64,000 nucleotides of DNA from Ulota crispa (GCA_963920765.1 OY987251.1:11597219-11661218), one strand, 5' to 3'; positions 1-10,683 are shown, counted from the first letter of the stretch. Notes: a model not told the origin generated them from the letters alone. Made by a program: numbers and translations.

Positions 1-100
1 GCTGCCATAGCTCCTCAGCGTGTTTTCGAGTAGCCGAAGAGTCTTTCTCCCTTTCGGCAAAGACAGGAAACACATTATCCCAGTCTTTGAAATGTACAAA
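1..100 (-). CDS. Exon 2 (partial) of unidentified plant-type protein gene
   Basis: On the minus strand this stretch is open and reads FVHFKDWDNVFPVFAERE and, further on, RKHAEELWQ before leaving the window. It sits behind a pyrimidine-rich tract ending in GTGGTGGAGCAG, a good splice acceptor (exon start at 100, or 103 if the last CAG is included). It continues exon 1 at 792-956 in phase 0. I see no catalytic motif. The spacing of a FPV-like motif before LW recalls a plant protein family whose later part carries an HNH-like zinc region, but this is from memory and unproven. Function is unknown. The opposite strand also has an open frame here (20-226), which I take to be a shadow because it lacks this splice context. 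Confidence 0.55.
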
Positions 101-791
101 CTGCTCCACCACAGGAAAAAGAGAAACACACACACCCACACACACACACCTGTCAAAGCTCAGTATGCAACCTCGTTAATTCGAGACACTCGACTCCGAT
201 CCAGGGGTACTATACTACTACACTAATTCCAGGCTAGACTAACAAGCGCCTTGCAAGAATATCTAAACCTCGCAGTGAGTGTACTCCAAAACTACTCCAA
301 ATTTGGACTAGACAGCTGTTCTCATTCTCGTTCTAACTCGTGCAGATCCAAACTTCTTTGCATTCTAAAGGAGAAAGTGAAAGCTTCACTCAATCCCCTG
401 TACTGTAGGAGTCTTTCAATGATTCCTAAAATGTTTCTGCCTGTACTATCGAAGTCTTTCAACCTACGAAACACACAGTACCTCAATCCACTCAACACCT
501 TGCTTCGAAGAATTGTGCAATGCAACCTATCCTTCTCAAACACCGACTCGACCACTCCATACCTCACTCAACCAAAATACACTCGAAGATCGTTTTCACT
601 CAACTCCACGACCACAAACCTTTCCTACTAGCGACATTCTCAACCTTCCGGTAAAGATCACGAACAAAACAGTAGCGCATAACATCAAAGCAAAAGTCAC
701 GAGAACCGGCGTACAAACCAAAATCCATTTGCTCAGAACATAACTACACAAACAACTTAATCAAAAACTACAAGCAGGCGCGTTTATTTAC
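101..791 (-). other. Intron 1 of the left-edge gene
   Basis: The donor is GAT followed by gtaaat at 791-786; the acceptor lies at 101-103. The 691-base intron contains a CA/TG microsatellite near its 3' end. Open frames inside it on either strand (251-631 plus, 322-567 minus) show no family resemblance and are taken as chance. Confidence 0.5.
126..149. repeat. (CA)n microsatellite
   Basis: A 24-base run of CA units with one CC interruption lies just upstream of the exon 2 acceptor. On the minus strand it is a TG run feeding into the polypyrimidine tract, so length variation here could affect splicing of exon 2. Confidence 0.85.
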
Positions 792-956
792 ATCGTCCGC
801 GTGAGGAGAATAGGGCAGAAACCGCTGCGGCGCGCCTTCAATGAACGGCATCGGCAATTCCACAGCAACAGCATGCCGGCACAGCTTAGCATACACCGGC
901 GGATAGCCGAGCTGCGAGTCCACCTCGGTCTCCTCCTCCGCAAACATCTCCACCAT
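792..956 (-). CDS. Exon 1 with start codon, unidentified plant-type protein
   Basis: Minus-strand ATG at 956-954 opens a 55-codon exon beginning MVEMFAEEETEVDSQLGYP and ending FLPYSPHADD, followed by donor gtaaat. The start is an acidic segment (EEETE), then a GYPPVYAKLCRH segment and a proline-rich PMPFIEGAPQRF segment. It is GC-rich compared with the bulk of the window, has typical coding codon use, and joins exon 2 in phase 0. No signal peptide or membrane segment is visible. I do not recognise the family with certainty. The combination of an acidic start, GYP.VYAKLCRH and a following FLPYS motif looks like a conserved N-terminal module rather than noise. The overlapping minus frame 788-991 is a shadow. 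Confidence 0.6.
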
Positions 957-987
957 AGTTGCCGCTCTCTCTTAACAACCAAAAAAC

Positions 988-1113
988 TCACAGCTCCACT
1001 CTCCTCTCTCTCTCTCTCAAACTCTCAAGAAACAGCACGACCGCAGCATTGCAAAATCTCCAAACCTCACAACTCCACTCTCTCTCTCTCTCTCTCAAAC
1101 TCTCAAGAAACAG
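988..1113. repeat. Duplicated (CT)n leader segment
   Basis: Two copies of a roughly 47-base block (about 990-1036 and 1068-1113) each hold a CT run of about 17-20 bases followed by CAAACTCTCAAGAAACAGC. On the sense (minus) strand these are GA runs just upstream of the start codon, a common feature of plant 5' leaders. Confidence 0.75.
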
Positions 1114-1167
1114 CGATCACAGCATCGCAATAACTTCAATAGCTCCAAAAGCTTTTAAAAGCTTTTA

Positions 1168-1772
1168 AAAGCTTCTAAAACAATACACTAACAAGAAAAT
1201 GCTCGTCAAAAGTTTAAAAAAAGGAGGTTAAGTAGAAAAAAGAAACAGGAGGTGACTGTGACTATGGCCTGTTGCTATTGCTATTGCAGCTCCTCGTTCC
1301 TCGTGTCTCTCATGATCAGTCCACCATTTAAGCTGTTACTGACGCCTCCTAACAGCGAAACCTCATAAAAAGCTTCAAAAGCAATACACTAACAAGAAAT
1401 TGCTCGTCAAAAGTATAAAAAAATGGAGGTTAAGAAGTAGAAAAAAAAAAAGACGAGGTGATTGTGAGACTATGGCCTGTTCCTGTTGCTATTGCAGCTC
1501 CTCGTTCCTCGTGTCTCTCACGATCAGTTCACCATTTAAGTTGTTACTGACGCCTCCTAACAACGAAACCTCATAAAAAGCTTCAAAAACAAATAATACA
1601 CTAACATGAAAATGCTCGTCAAAAGTAGAAAAAAAGAAAGAGGAGGTGACTGTGACTATGGCCTGTTGCTGTTGCTACTGCAGCTCCTCGATCCTCGTGT
1701 CTCTCATGATCAGTTCACCATTTAAGTTTATTACTGACGCCTCTTAACAACGAAACCTCATAAAACACCTCC
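1168..1772. repeat. Three tandem ~200-base direct repeats in leader/promoter
   Basis: Copies start near 1168, 1367 and 1573. Each runs from AATACACTAACA through GCTCGTCAAAAG, a GTGACTATGGCCTGTT block, CTCCTCGTTCCTCGTGTCTC and CACCATTTAAG to GACGCCTCCTAAC. Copy 3 is slightly shorter and more diverged. They lie upstream of exon 1 and may be transcribed leader or promoter. Confidence 0.85.
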
Positions 1773-2398
1773 ACTCAAAGCTGCTGCATCAAAGGCAAAA
1801 AAACTCCAGCAACTCCATCAACTCCAGCAATAAGCTTACTAGCAACAGTTGCAACAACAGCAGCAGGTTGTGTCATGTTGTGCTATTATAATCGAGAAAA
1901 AGCGCCGGAGTGGCGTTGCTTTCGTCGTCGTCTGCCGCGCTCTGCTCTGCTTTGTTCTCTCGGCTCGGCTCGGCTCGGCTCGGCCTTTGGCTTGGCTTGA
2001 TCTGTCTGGTGTAGTGATTCTGTGAAGCACTTTTGCTTTGGCTTTGGCAGCTTTGGCTTCGGAGAGAGTCAGAGAGACAACTGAGGGAATTGATCCCGGG
2101 CATTGAAGACGAGGGGTTGGCTAAATTTGAAAACGGGGGAGGGGGATTTTATTGATTTGTCCGCCGGACAGAATGTTTGTTTGTTTTTGGGGGGCGGGGT
2201 TTGAATGCGGAGGAGGACTGGGAGGAGCGGAGTGACGGAGTGACGGAGTCGGTCATGATCTTCGGGGATTGATTGGATGGCAGGATTCGTTTGAATTTTT
2301 TGTTTCTTGTACTGTACGAACAATCATCAGCACGAACCCGCCATGGAATGGAATGGGAATATATACAGTGAACTGGTGAAAATCAGGGCTTTTTTTTT
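1773..2398 (-). promoter_or_regulatory. Probable promoter/upstream leader of the left-edge gene
   Basis: This GC-rich stretch lies upstream of the minus-strand gene and ends where the AT-rich repeat landscape begins. A TATA-like TATATATT on the minus strand sits at 2358-2365. A CGGCT pentamer run occupies 1961-1984 and GTGACGGAGTGACGGAGT is duplicated near 2231. The transcription start cannot be fixed. Minus-strand open frames at 1839-2323 are low-complexity and not supported as genes. Confidence 0.4.
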
Positions 2399-2763
2399 GG
2401 GTCTTTGATACTGCCACCCCTTTTTGATATTGCCACCCCCTCTTTTACAACATTTTTTTAATTCTCAGTCATTTTTGGGATTTTTTGGTTTGAATTTAGA
2501 AAAAAATATTCATCGAACCAAGTGATTTTTTGTTGATGTTTTTCAAAATGATAAATTATAATCAAATTTTTTGATAAGCAAAGATAATAGAGTGTTGTCT
2601 TTTCTTATTAAAATTTGTTATTGCACCAAAAAAAAATCACTTGATTTAATTCATATTTAATTCTAAATTTTAAAAAAAAAATCCCCAAAAATAATTAAGA
2701 ATTGAACAATGCTATAAAAGAAGAGTGGCAGTATCAAAAAGAGGGGTGGCAGTATCAAGACCC
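2399..2763. mobile_element. 365-base MITE with iterated terminal motif
   Basis: Ends are GGGTCTTTGATACTGCCACC and its inverted match at 2742-2763. Each end repeats the motif GATAYTGCCACCCC twice in tandem, with inverted homology extending over about 45 bases. There is no open frame. The superfamily cannot be assigned. Confidence 0.8.
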
Positions 2764-2769
2764 TTTTTG

Positions 2770-4119
2770 GGGGGAATGACTAGGGGGACACCCCTCATTT
2801 GCTAAGTGGACACCCCTTATAGCCCACCCTATTAAATTTGAGATTCTTATTATGTTGAAAGATGAAATAAAATCAAAACAATATTTTAGCGCACATCTGC
2901 ATTTGCAAGTGTTGCAGACATACAACATATATGTCTCATTTGTGACATGGTCAAAAGTTAAACTTACAAATGAAAGGAGTGACTAGTTTAACCCCTAAAG
3001 GACCATTGTCCCCTCGGGGGACAAATGGGATTTTGGGCAGGTACCTATGGCTAAACTACTTTGCATGATTTTCTGAAACTTTTATTCAAGGTGGGGAATG
3101 TGAAGACCTACGTGGGGGTATAATTTTTTCTCCATTTTGACAATTATTGAAGAAGTTATGCATGAATAACTGAAAAACAAGGGAGAATCGGGCATAAAAA
3201 AAACTTGCAAATTTTTTAAATAAAATCTTGAAAGTGGTTCTTTAAATTTTTATGTATTTGGGAAGCTTTGAATCATTTAGTTTTGATAGATGAGATGAAA
3301 GTTATGAGAAGTTTTAGTTTGCGGATAGGTATGAGACTCCCAAACCTCCATTCTTTTTCCCCCTTGTAAAACTTTTTGCTTTACTTTTTTGAGCTCTTTG
3401 TGTATTTGTTTTTTGACTTTTTTTTGCAAGTTGTAGTAGACTAAGATTCCTTGGTTTTCACCATTTGGATCAAAGTAATTTGGGTTTTTGAATTTTACAT
3501 AAATCCTCCAATTTTGCCTAGTGTATATGCAAATTTATGACCTTACGGCATTGCAAGATTTTACAAAGTATGATCCACACCTCCATTTCATTTGAAAATT
3601 CTCCCACATTTATCTAACTTGGTCTTCTACATGGGAAAAATAAACCGCAACTTTGCGTAAAGCAATTTTTTTGATATAGGAGCCGTCAAAGGCTTTTGAA
3701 ATTTCTGGGCAGCAATGAAAAAAACTTTTTTTTCATTTCTTATGTGAATATCTCACTCCTCACCATCTAGAATGAGCTAATTTTTTTGCATAAGTACCTC
3801 CCATTGTCTAGAGCAAGATCTTACAATTGGATTTCCAAAAAAAAAAAAAAATTACATTTCTCCTCACTCCCCCAAAAGTGGCAGTTTTGAGTGATTTTCA
3901 CAAAAAAATGGGCTTGGGCCTTTAGGGGTTAACTCTTGACCATGTCACAAATAAAACATATTTTTGTTACATGTTTGTAACGCTTGTAGATGCAAATGTG
4001 TGCTAAAATATTGTTTGATTTTATTTCATATTTCAATATAAGAATAATCTCAAATTTAATAGGTTAGGCTATAGGGGGTGTCCACAGCAACTGGGGGGTG
4101 TCCCCCTAGTCATTCCCCC
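2770..4119. mobile_element. Foldback element interrupted by a TTAA element
   Basis: Arms of about 190 bases (2770-2960 and 3935-4119) are inverted copies starting GGGGAATGACTAGGGGGACA and containing GACATGGTCAAAAGTTAA at the inner side. Without the TTAA element at 2992-3928 the host is about 409 bases. Confidence 0.8.
2992..3928 (+). mobile_element. TTAA-flanked non-autonomous element, family A
   Basis: Flanked by TTAA at 2988-2991 and 3929-3932. Ends are CCCCTAAAGGACCATTG and, as reverse complement, CCCCTAAAGGCCCAAGCC. Length is 937 bases with no coding capacity. Family A interiors share GGCTAAACTACTTTG near the left end and CAAGTACCTCCCA near the right end. This is a full-length reference copy in the window. 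Confidence 0.85.
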
Positions 4120-4334
4120 TTTTTTTTTGCATTGTAGATGAACAGGAAGAAGCCTCCATGCCCATCTAGGAATGGATGAATTGTGGAGGGACGCAGATGC
4201 ATTGGTCAATATGGAAAATAAAAAGAACAAGAATCTAGCACCATGAGGCCAAAAAAAGCCCTAATGAAAGTATGGTCTACATAAGGAATTTGTGCTTTTT
4301 TTTAAGTATAGAAAATTGTCTAAACGGGTGATAC

Positions 4335-4971
4335 TGTAGGTTGAGAGCAGATTTGGCATAAAATAATTTCCCAAACTTTAGTCAAATAATATTGTAAATT
4401 ATTCTCCAATTATGCTCAATGTCAAATAAAACAAAAAATGGAATTGCCCAATATTGTATAAGTCATTAAGCCTAGTTAGTTTTGGACAATGATCGGGAAG
4501 AATCAGCAGTTAGTATATTGTCAGCCAATTGAAATTGAAACTATCAAATACAAAACTAGCATTTTTTATCCAAAAATCTAATTATAGAATAACATAGTGT
4601 ATTTTTAGAAGTTTCACAAGAAATAACCGGTCCATGCTAGTGGAAAATTTGTTGAAATTTGAAAATGCCGGATTTTAACCGGTGAAGCTAAAATTTCTCC
4701 CCAACCTTTAGTTTTGGAAGGTCAAGGCTAATTCTAGGAGGGCTCCATCTATGCAAACTTTGTCTCAAGGCCTGATTTTGGAAAGTCAAAGATGCTTTGG
4801 AGAAGGCTTGATTCTACTAAAAAAATAGTTGATTGTCATATAATAATAGTTTTTTTTAAATGCCTAATATTTATCTAATTACCGAACTTGATGCCAAATC
4901 AAAATTTTCTCTAAAAATAATTAATGCTGCAGTTTGCTGTCAAATTTGCTTTCAACCTACAATATATGGCC
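4335..4971. mobile_element. Inverted-repeat element, family K, copy 1
   Basis: Left end GTAGGTTGAGAGCAGATTTG is matched inverted by the right end at about 4950-4971. An inverted relative lies at 35966-36368. The interior is interrupted by a family L insertion near 4487-4718. No open frame. Confidence 0.65.
4487..4718. mobile_element. Family L element nested in K
   Basis: Shares AGTATATTGTCAGCCAATTG near one end and a TTAGCTTCACCGG-like inverted end with related sequences at 6780-7015, 12150-12735 and 17222-17430. Boundaries are approximate. Confidence 0.5.
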
Positions 4972-5018
4972 TACATAAGAAATATGCCTTCTTTTTTAGA
5001 GTAATGAAAATAATTTAA

Positions 5019-5339
5019 AGGGAAAATCTTATGGATACCCTTGAAGTTTGCCGCATTTGTATAGGTAACCCTAGTTTTATAAATTACACAAAGATCTTTG
5101 GATCATTTCAAGCATTTGTTTTGTTATGCATGCAACTTTCTTTGTGATTGATGTTAAGGTAAGGAGTACAATAGAACATTAAAAAAAAAACAATGTGCAT
5201 ACAACAGAGAAAGAAGTGGCATGCACAATAAAACAAATGCTTGAAAATTATAGTCCAAGGATATTTATGCAATTTCTGAAAAACTTGATGTATCTATACA
5301 AATACAGCAAACTTTAGAAGTATCCATGAAATTTTCCCT
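5019..5339. mobile_element. Family D foldback element, copy 1
   Basis: Ends GGGAAAATCTTATGGATACC and the inverted equivalent at 5320-5339. The element is close to a full-length palindrome of 321 bases. Related copies are at 25757-26073 and, split, at 58130-58170 and 60385-60442. Confidence 0.75.
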
Positions 5340-5682
5340 AATTTAAAACCGATGAAAATGGTCTATATAAGTCATTTGTGTAGATTTTTCTTTAAGAATA
5401 TTGAAAATCATCTAAAATCGGTGAAATATGGGCCAAGTAAGGAGTTTGTTTTTTCAGGATATTGAAAATAATCGGAAACCGGTGAAGGTGGCCTAAATAA
5501 GGAATTTGTCTTTTTTTTTTTTCTAGTATTGAAAATCATCTTTAATCGGAGATTTTTTTGGAAGGACCTTCACTATGAATAAAAGTTGGATGTTTGTTAG
5601 TTACATTTAAAAATTAGCGGTACATATTGGGGATTGGAACAAAAGTGAGGCTGGTTTTTGGGGAGAATTAGCATTTGGAATA

Positions 5683-6801
5683 GAGAATTGCTATAAACAC
5701 ACTCAAAATTGTTAAAGTCACACTCCAAAGTGTGTTTTGAGCATGAAATGTGAGAATTTAACCCTTAAAGGACAGGCCTACAATCATGGATTTTTCATGG
5801 AATTGCAATCATTTTCTAGGAGTTATTTTGGCAACGTAATCAACATCAAAATTCAACATTGTAATCTTAGTAAAAGAAGGTATGTGCATACTACATGTAT
5901 AAAAAATATTCATAAATTTTGGTGAAAATTGAAATTATTATAATTTTTTGAAGCAAATGCAAAAGATATTTGTATTAATTACAAAATGTATTCAATTATA
6001 CCAATTTTTTTATCATGGATGTGAATCACAATGAAGGTCATCATGATGGAATTTTTTTTCCATGTCAATAAAATTAGAAAAAGTAACCATTCCATGGTAA
6101 TAGGTATTCAACTTGTGATAGTAATAAAAATTTCAAAACTTAATTTTTTTCAAAAACTATATTTGTTAAGCTATTTATTGCTAGTTATGCTCAAACTAAA
6201 AACACATCATGTTAATAACTCAAATGGAGTTTTGGTAAAAAGATCCTCAAAATTCAAAGTACACTACATGGTGGTGCATCTTTAGTACTCAATTAGCAAG
6301 TGGGACCCTTTTGTGAACATTGTGCGTGCAAAAGCTATCTATCTACATGCTCTAGATTGCATTGTTCATATCCCAACGGAATCATGGATGAAAAGCATTG
6401 TTATTCCACTGTTAGAGCACTTTTTAGTCATCTAGAGGCCATAAAATGGCTCCTGCCATGTTTAAGGGTTAATGCTAATTTGTTTGATTTGGATCAAAAA
6501 TATTTGTTTCACCTCTATCATTCTAAGGCTATATTCAAAAAATTAGAGGTGCATGAGTTTGAAACTAAAAATATAGGACTTTTGAATTATTGAAAACAAA
6601 AATTCATCAAATGAATAGCAATGGTGCAAGAAAAATTCAACAAAAATTTGTATTTGTCCTTCTTTCTTTCAAGTAGGTGGTAATGCCATGATTGAATGAA
6701 TGATGGACCACTTGAATATCAAAATATAGCGTTAAATTCTCAAATTGCATGCTCACAAGGATGTGGCTTTAGCAAATTTGGGTGTGGCTTTAGCAATTCT
6801 T
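5683..6801. mobile_element. Inverted-repeat host element carrying a TTAA insertion
   Basis: Left end AGAATTGCTATAAACACACT is mirrored by the right end, whose reverse complement reads AGAATTGCTAAAGCCACACC. Inner arms GAGCATGAAATGTGAGAATT and GAGCATGCAATTTGAGAATT also pair. Without the insertion at 5762-6468 it is about 408 bases. Confidence 0.7.
5762..6468. mobile_element. TTAA-flanked element, 707 bases
   Basis: Flanks are TTAA at 5758-5761 and 6469-6472. Ends CCCTTAAAGGACAGGCC and CCCTTAAACATGGCAGG. The interior differs from family A. No coding capacity; the frames at 6031-6285 and 6300-6593 lie in it and look random. Confidence 0.7.
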
Positions 6802-7015
6802 TTAGTATATTGTTAGCTAGTTGAAATTGTGCAAAAATTGAAGTTTGAAACTAAATGGAAAAAACAAGACATGTTTTTTCAAATGCTAATCACAGTATAT
6901 TATAATATATATTGGGAATTTTTGGTGTATGCTATTTAAAACAAGTTGAAAATGGGAAATGTTGAATTTAGCTAGTCAAGCTAATGTTTCTCTTTGAATG
7001 CTAGATAAGTCTATT
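6780..7015. mobile_element. Family L element fragment
   Basis: Contains AGTATATTGTTAGCTAGTTG at the left and TTTAGCTAGTCAAGCTAATG at the right, both recurring in the other L copies. Edges are approximate. Confidence 0.45.
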
Positions 7016-7378
7016 GATTGAGTCAAAGGTATGAGACCTTAATTGAAAATAGCTTTAAATCCACAATTTGGTTTGTTTTTACTACAAATCTAGACAACAA
7101 GAGAGGAGGCTTTGCATCAAAAGAATTTACCTTGATGAGTTTGAGTAGCTACCTTACTCAAAATGCTAACCATTGGTATAGGGATAGAGCCACTTGTAGA
7201 GTAGCTCCTTGTGCATGCAAACACTTTGATGCACAATTCAACTCTAGTTTAGTGGGAGGACACTAAGCCTTTATTTGATGAAATTGTGTCGTAGGTTCCA
7301 TTCTTGCCATTGATGCAATCAAGGTGAATACTATAAGATCCAAATACAAATTCCTATGATATTAGAGGATTCAAGCTA

Positions 7379-7688
7379 CAATAGAACCTCTGTAAACTAA
7401 TATGGTTGGGACTCCAAGGTCCATATTAGTGTAAGTAGGTCATCAATTAAATATGTGGAGGTGTAATTGGAGCAACCTTGAGGGTAGTGCCGGCTTGCTA
7501 AAGATAGCATTGTAGAACATGAATGTTCTTTAATGAAATGTTTTGGTATATGATTGACATTTATTTCTTTGTGGCTGCATTATTAGTTTTGCATTTTTAT
7601 ACTATGGGGCTCACATTAAGGTTAGCAATAGACATTAGAATAGAAGAGATATTGGTTTAGACAATATTGCTTTAAAGAGTTTCTATTG
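7379..7688. mobile_element. pogo/Emigrant-like MITE
   Basis: TA on both sides (7377-7378, 7689-7690). Ends CAATAGAACCTCTGTAAACT and CAATAGAAACTCTTTAAAGC. Plant pogo-type MITEs such as Emigrant have ends of the form CAGTAAAACCTC with TA duplication, which this matches closely. 310 bases, no open frame. Confidence 0.75.
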
Positions 7689-7690
7689 TA

Positions 7691-8374
7691 GTGAATCGAT
7701 TAGTTTGACGATAATGAATTGGTACAAGATTATTTTGTAGGAAAAATTTAAAAAATATTTTAAGATTGAAAGAGGATAAAACTTGATGAGAAAAAAACTT
7801 ATACATTCTTCGAGACATAATATATATACCCAAGGTATCAAATTCTAATGTAAAAACCACCAAAATTTGGTGCCTTAGGCTTTAAGGGTTAAAAGCTCTT
7901 CCCTAAACCTAGTGACAATCCATTAGCTCGTAAGTCGCTCATGATGGAATGACGTGAAAACCCCTTAGTAAAACTACTTACACTTTTCTTTAGTTTTTTT
8001 CATATTTTTGGCATGCAGTTCTACAATCAAATCCAGAAATTTAGACTTGGGTTTAAATTTGGGACATTTGAACTTTTTTGCAGGCCAAATTCCACTGTCA
8101 TTGGAAACTGCTCCTAGATGGTGGGATCGTACATGCTTTTCTTATATATTTTTTGAAAAGGTACATCAATTTTCAGAATCAGAGTTCTTTTGTGGCAGAA
8201 ATTTCGGCAACTCTGACAGATTGTGGACCAATGTGGGCAAGCCCCTCCATAAATTTCCCAATTGCTGTTCAGAATGCGTCAAAAAAATGCACACCTGCAT
8301 GGAAACGATGTCCATTCTTATTAAATTATAATTTAGTACAACTTTAGGGGAGAAAAGAAAAATAGATAGAGCTC
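7691..8374. other. Unassigned stretch with one TTAA-element right end
   Basis: TTTAAGGG followed by TTAA (7882-7892) looks like a right terminus resembling that of the element at 19788-20555; no matching left end was found, so a truncated copy is likely. Two overlapping frames at 8008-8347 show no protein family. Nothing else recognised. Confidence 0.4.
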
Positions 8375-8742
8375 AGAGCATTGCCACTGCATACGCAACA
8401 ATAGATGTAAATGCAAATGTTGTGCAAAGGGAGAACTTTTGAGCTCCATCAATCCACGCCAAAGCCTTTCCCGAGTTTACGGGCAACACTACAAGCTCCT
8501 GTCCACGTCACTTTTTAGGTCTTTTGAGTTCACATTACAGCTCACGGGAGGACTCAAATAGGTTGAGGCTCGTTCCTACTCGTTTCCTTTCCTGGTGCTG
8601 GAGAGAAGAAACAACAAAGTAGCGTGAGTGCGCAATGAAAGAGCTCCCGGAAGGGCGGAGCTAGTACGGAAAGTGGCCCCCGTGGTAGCCTGTGAATTCT
8701 TTGGTTGCTTTCAATGTTGCGGAAATGGAGTGGAGATGCCCT
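8375..8742. mobile_element. Tourist/Harbinger-like MITE, GC-richer interior
   Basis: Left end AGAGCATTGCCACTGCATAC and right end, as reverse complement, AGGGCATCTCCACTCCATTT, continuing to CGCAACA in both: imperfect inverted repeats of about 28 bases. The GAGCATCYCCA type of end is typical of Tourist-like elements. Interior of unknown origin, GC-richer than its surroundings. Confidence 0.6.
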
Positions 8743-8847
8743 AAGTTAGGCATGTTTGTACTCTTTAGTGGTTATTCACGCTATGTCCCATGTTCATCTT
8801 TGCAAGTCCCACCTCAACATGAGGTCCTAACTTTGCTAAGTTATTAA

Positions 8848-9766
8848 CCCCTAAAATTCTTTTGTGTTTAGAGGCCCAAAACTGCTTCAAAATACTAGTC
8901 CCCAAAGCAAGGTCAAAATTTATATTGAAACTTGCTTTTTAACAAATCCAACTATAGGATCCTTTGGTTGACTTGCACAAGTACATTGTCCCAAAATTTC
9001 AGAATGAATATCCACACCAATTGTATGATCAATGTGCCTAAACTTCAAAATGTAGGCTTTTCTAGTCCTTCCAGAAGGTGAAGTTTCGTTTTTCAAACTT
9101 TTTAGAAAAAAACACGTGTGTTGTGTTTCTTGTGGAATTTTGGCAATATGTTGGAAAATGGGTTGAAAGCATACATAAAAAAAATAACCAAAAACAATTT
9201 GGATTCATTTTTACAAAAATAATAAAGTGAAAGGCACTGATGAACAAAAGATAAAACTAATATGCTAATAAGTTTTGGAAGAATTTGAAAAATGTTAATC
9301 CCAATGGTGAGAATGCTCTAATAGACAATTAGTAACTTTAATTTTCATTTTAATTTGAAAGATTTCAAAATTGAAGGTAAAAGATAACTTTATATAAATT
9401 ACATGTTTTTTCTACCCTCTTCCTACCTTCATTGCCCGCAAAGTAAAACTCCTTTTAACTCTTACCTCATTATATAAAATTGAGTGATTCAATTTTTTTG
9501 AGTAGGTATCAATCTATAAAACTCTATAAAAAAAATTAAAAAAAAATTAGAATATTTTAATTGTTGCCCGATTTGACATTGAAATTGAAAAAACCTTCTA
9601 ACTTTTGCATTACTTACCAGAATGACATGAAATAAAGCTTTCCATGTAGATTATGATGAGTAGCATCCATCCTAAAAAATTCATGAAAAAATTCCAAATT
9701 ATGAGGTCAATAGAGCCTGCATGAGTTCTCATAAAGCCCAAAGTGGGCTCCTTGGTCCTTTAGGGG
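8848..9766. mobile_element. TTAA-flanked element, 919 bases
   Basis: TTAA at 8844-8847 and 9767-9770. Left end CCCCTAAAATTC, right end as reverse complement CCCCTAAAGGACCAAGG. It abuts the next element with one shared TTAA. Confidence 0.7.
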
Positions 9767-9770
9767 TTAA

Positions 9771-10683
9771 CTCCTAAAGAATTGAGCCCTTTTTTTGCAA
9801 GTCATTGAAAATTGCCACTTTTAGGGCAATGAGTAGAAAGGTAGAAAATTTTGATTTTAAAAAAAATACAATTGTAGGATCTTGCCTTAGATTACAAAAG
9901 GTATTTGTGGGAAAAAAAATCAGCTCATTATAGATGGAGAGGAGTGAGATATTGACATTTGGAGTGAAGAAAAAAGGTTTTTCTCTTCCTACCCAAAACC
10001 CTCAAAAGCCTTCAAATGCTCTTATAGCAAAAAAATTACTCTACCCAAAGTTGAGTTTTAATATCCCCATATAGAAAACCAAGTTAGACATGTGTGGGAG
10101 AAATTAATTCATGAATTTGACGTGTACAACATACTCCAAAAAATCTTTGAATGCTTGAAGGTCTTGAAATTTGCAAATACACTAGGCACAATTGGAAGCT
10201 TTATGTGAAATTTAGAAATTTGAATTACACCAATCTAAATAGTGAATAGCAAGGACTCTTAGCCCACAATAACTTGGGAAAAAAAAACAAGTACACAAAT
10301 CACTCAAAAAATTAGAGTACCAAATTTTACAAGGGGCAAAAGGAATGGAGGATTGGAAGTTCTCCAAAACGAGCTCCTTCCACTCCACTCCCCTTTGTCC
10401 AAGTGTCCACATCTTGTGCCCATAAGGGCTAACCCTCTTTGGAGCCAACACCCACTTACAAAGGAGAGGCCTTGCCCAAATTGCCCCCCTCCCCTAGTTT
10501 TGATAAGTTCTTGCATAAGTTCTTCATTAGATGTCAAAATAAAGTTTAAAATTAGATGCCTACATAGATCTTTCAATTCCCCACCTTGAATAAATGCTAC
10601 AAAAAATCACACAAAGTAATTTAGCAATAGGTACATGCCCAAAATCCCATTTGTTCCCTAAGGGGACAATAGTCCTTTAGGGT
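9771..10683 (-). mobile_element. Family A TTAA element, reverse orientation
   Basis: TTAA at 9767-9770 and 10684-10687. Ends CTCCTAAAGAATTGAGC and ACCCTAAAGGACTATTG. The interior is the reverse complement of 2992-3928 (for example CATGCCCAAAATCCCATTTG near 10633). 913 bases, no coding capacity. Confidence 0.8.

Larger units (their letters stand above)
4270..5570. repeat. Diverged ~60-80-base minisatellite broken up by insertions
   Basis: Units carry the pattern GGCCTAAATAAGGAATTTGT, a T tract, TATTGAAAATCATCT and a CGGTGAA end. They are seen at about 4270-4334, 4971-5018 plus 5340-5355, 5356-5435, 5436-5495 and 5496-5560. Elements at 4335-4971 and 5019-5339 split the array. Confidence 0.6.

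Noticed and set aside
251-631. 126-codon plus frame
   Set aside because: Lies inside the intron of the minus-strand gene, has no family resemblance, and an opposed frame covers the same bases.
2388-2401. Poly-T as retrotransposon tail
   Set aside because: It borders the terminal repeat of the 365-base MITE, with no upstream retroelement sequence.
8008-8347. Two overlapping 89-107-codon frames
   Set aside because: Different frames of the same AT-rich sequence with no conserved motif.
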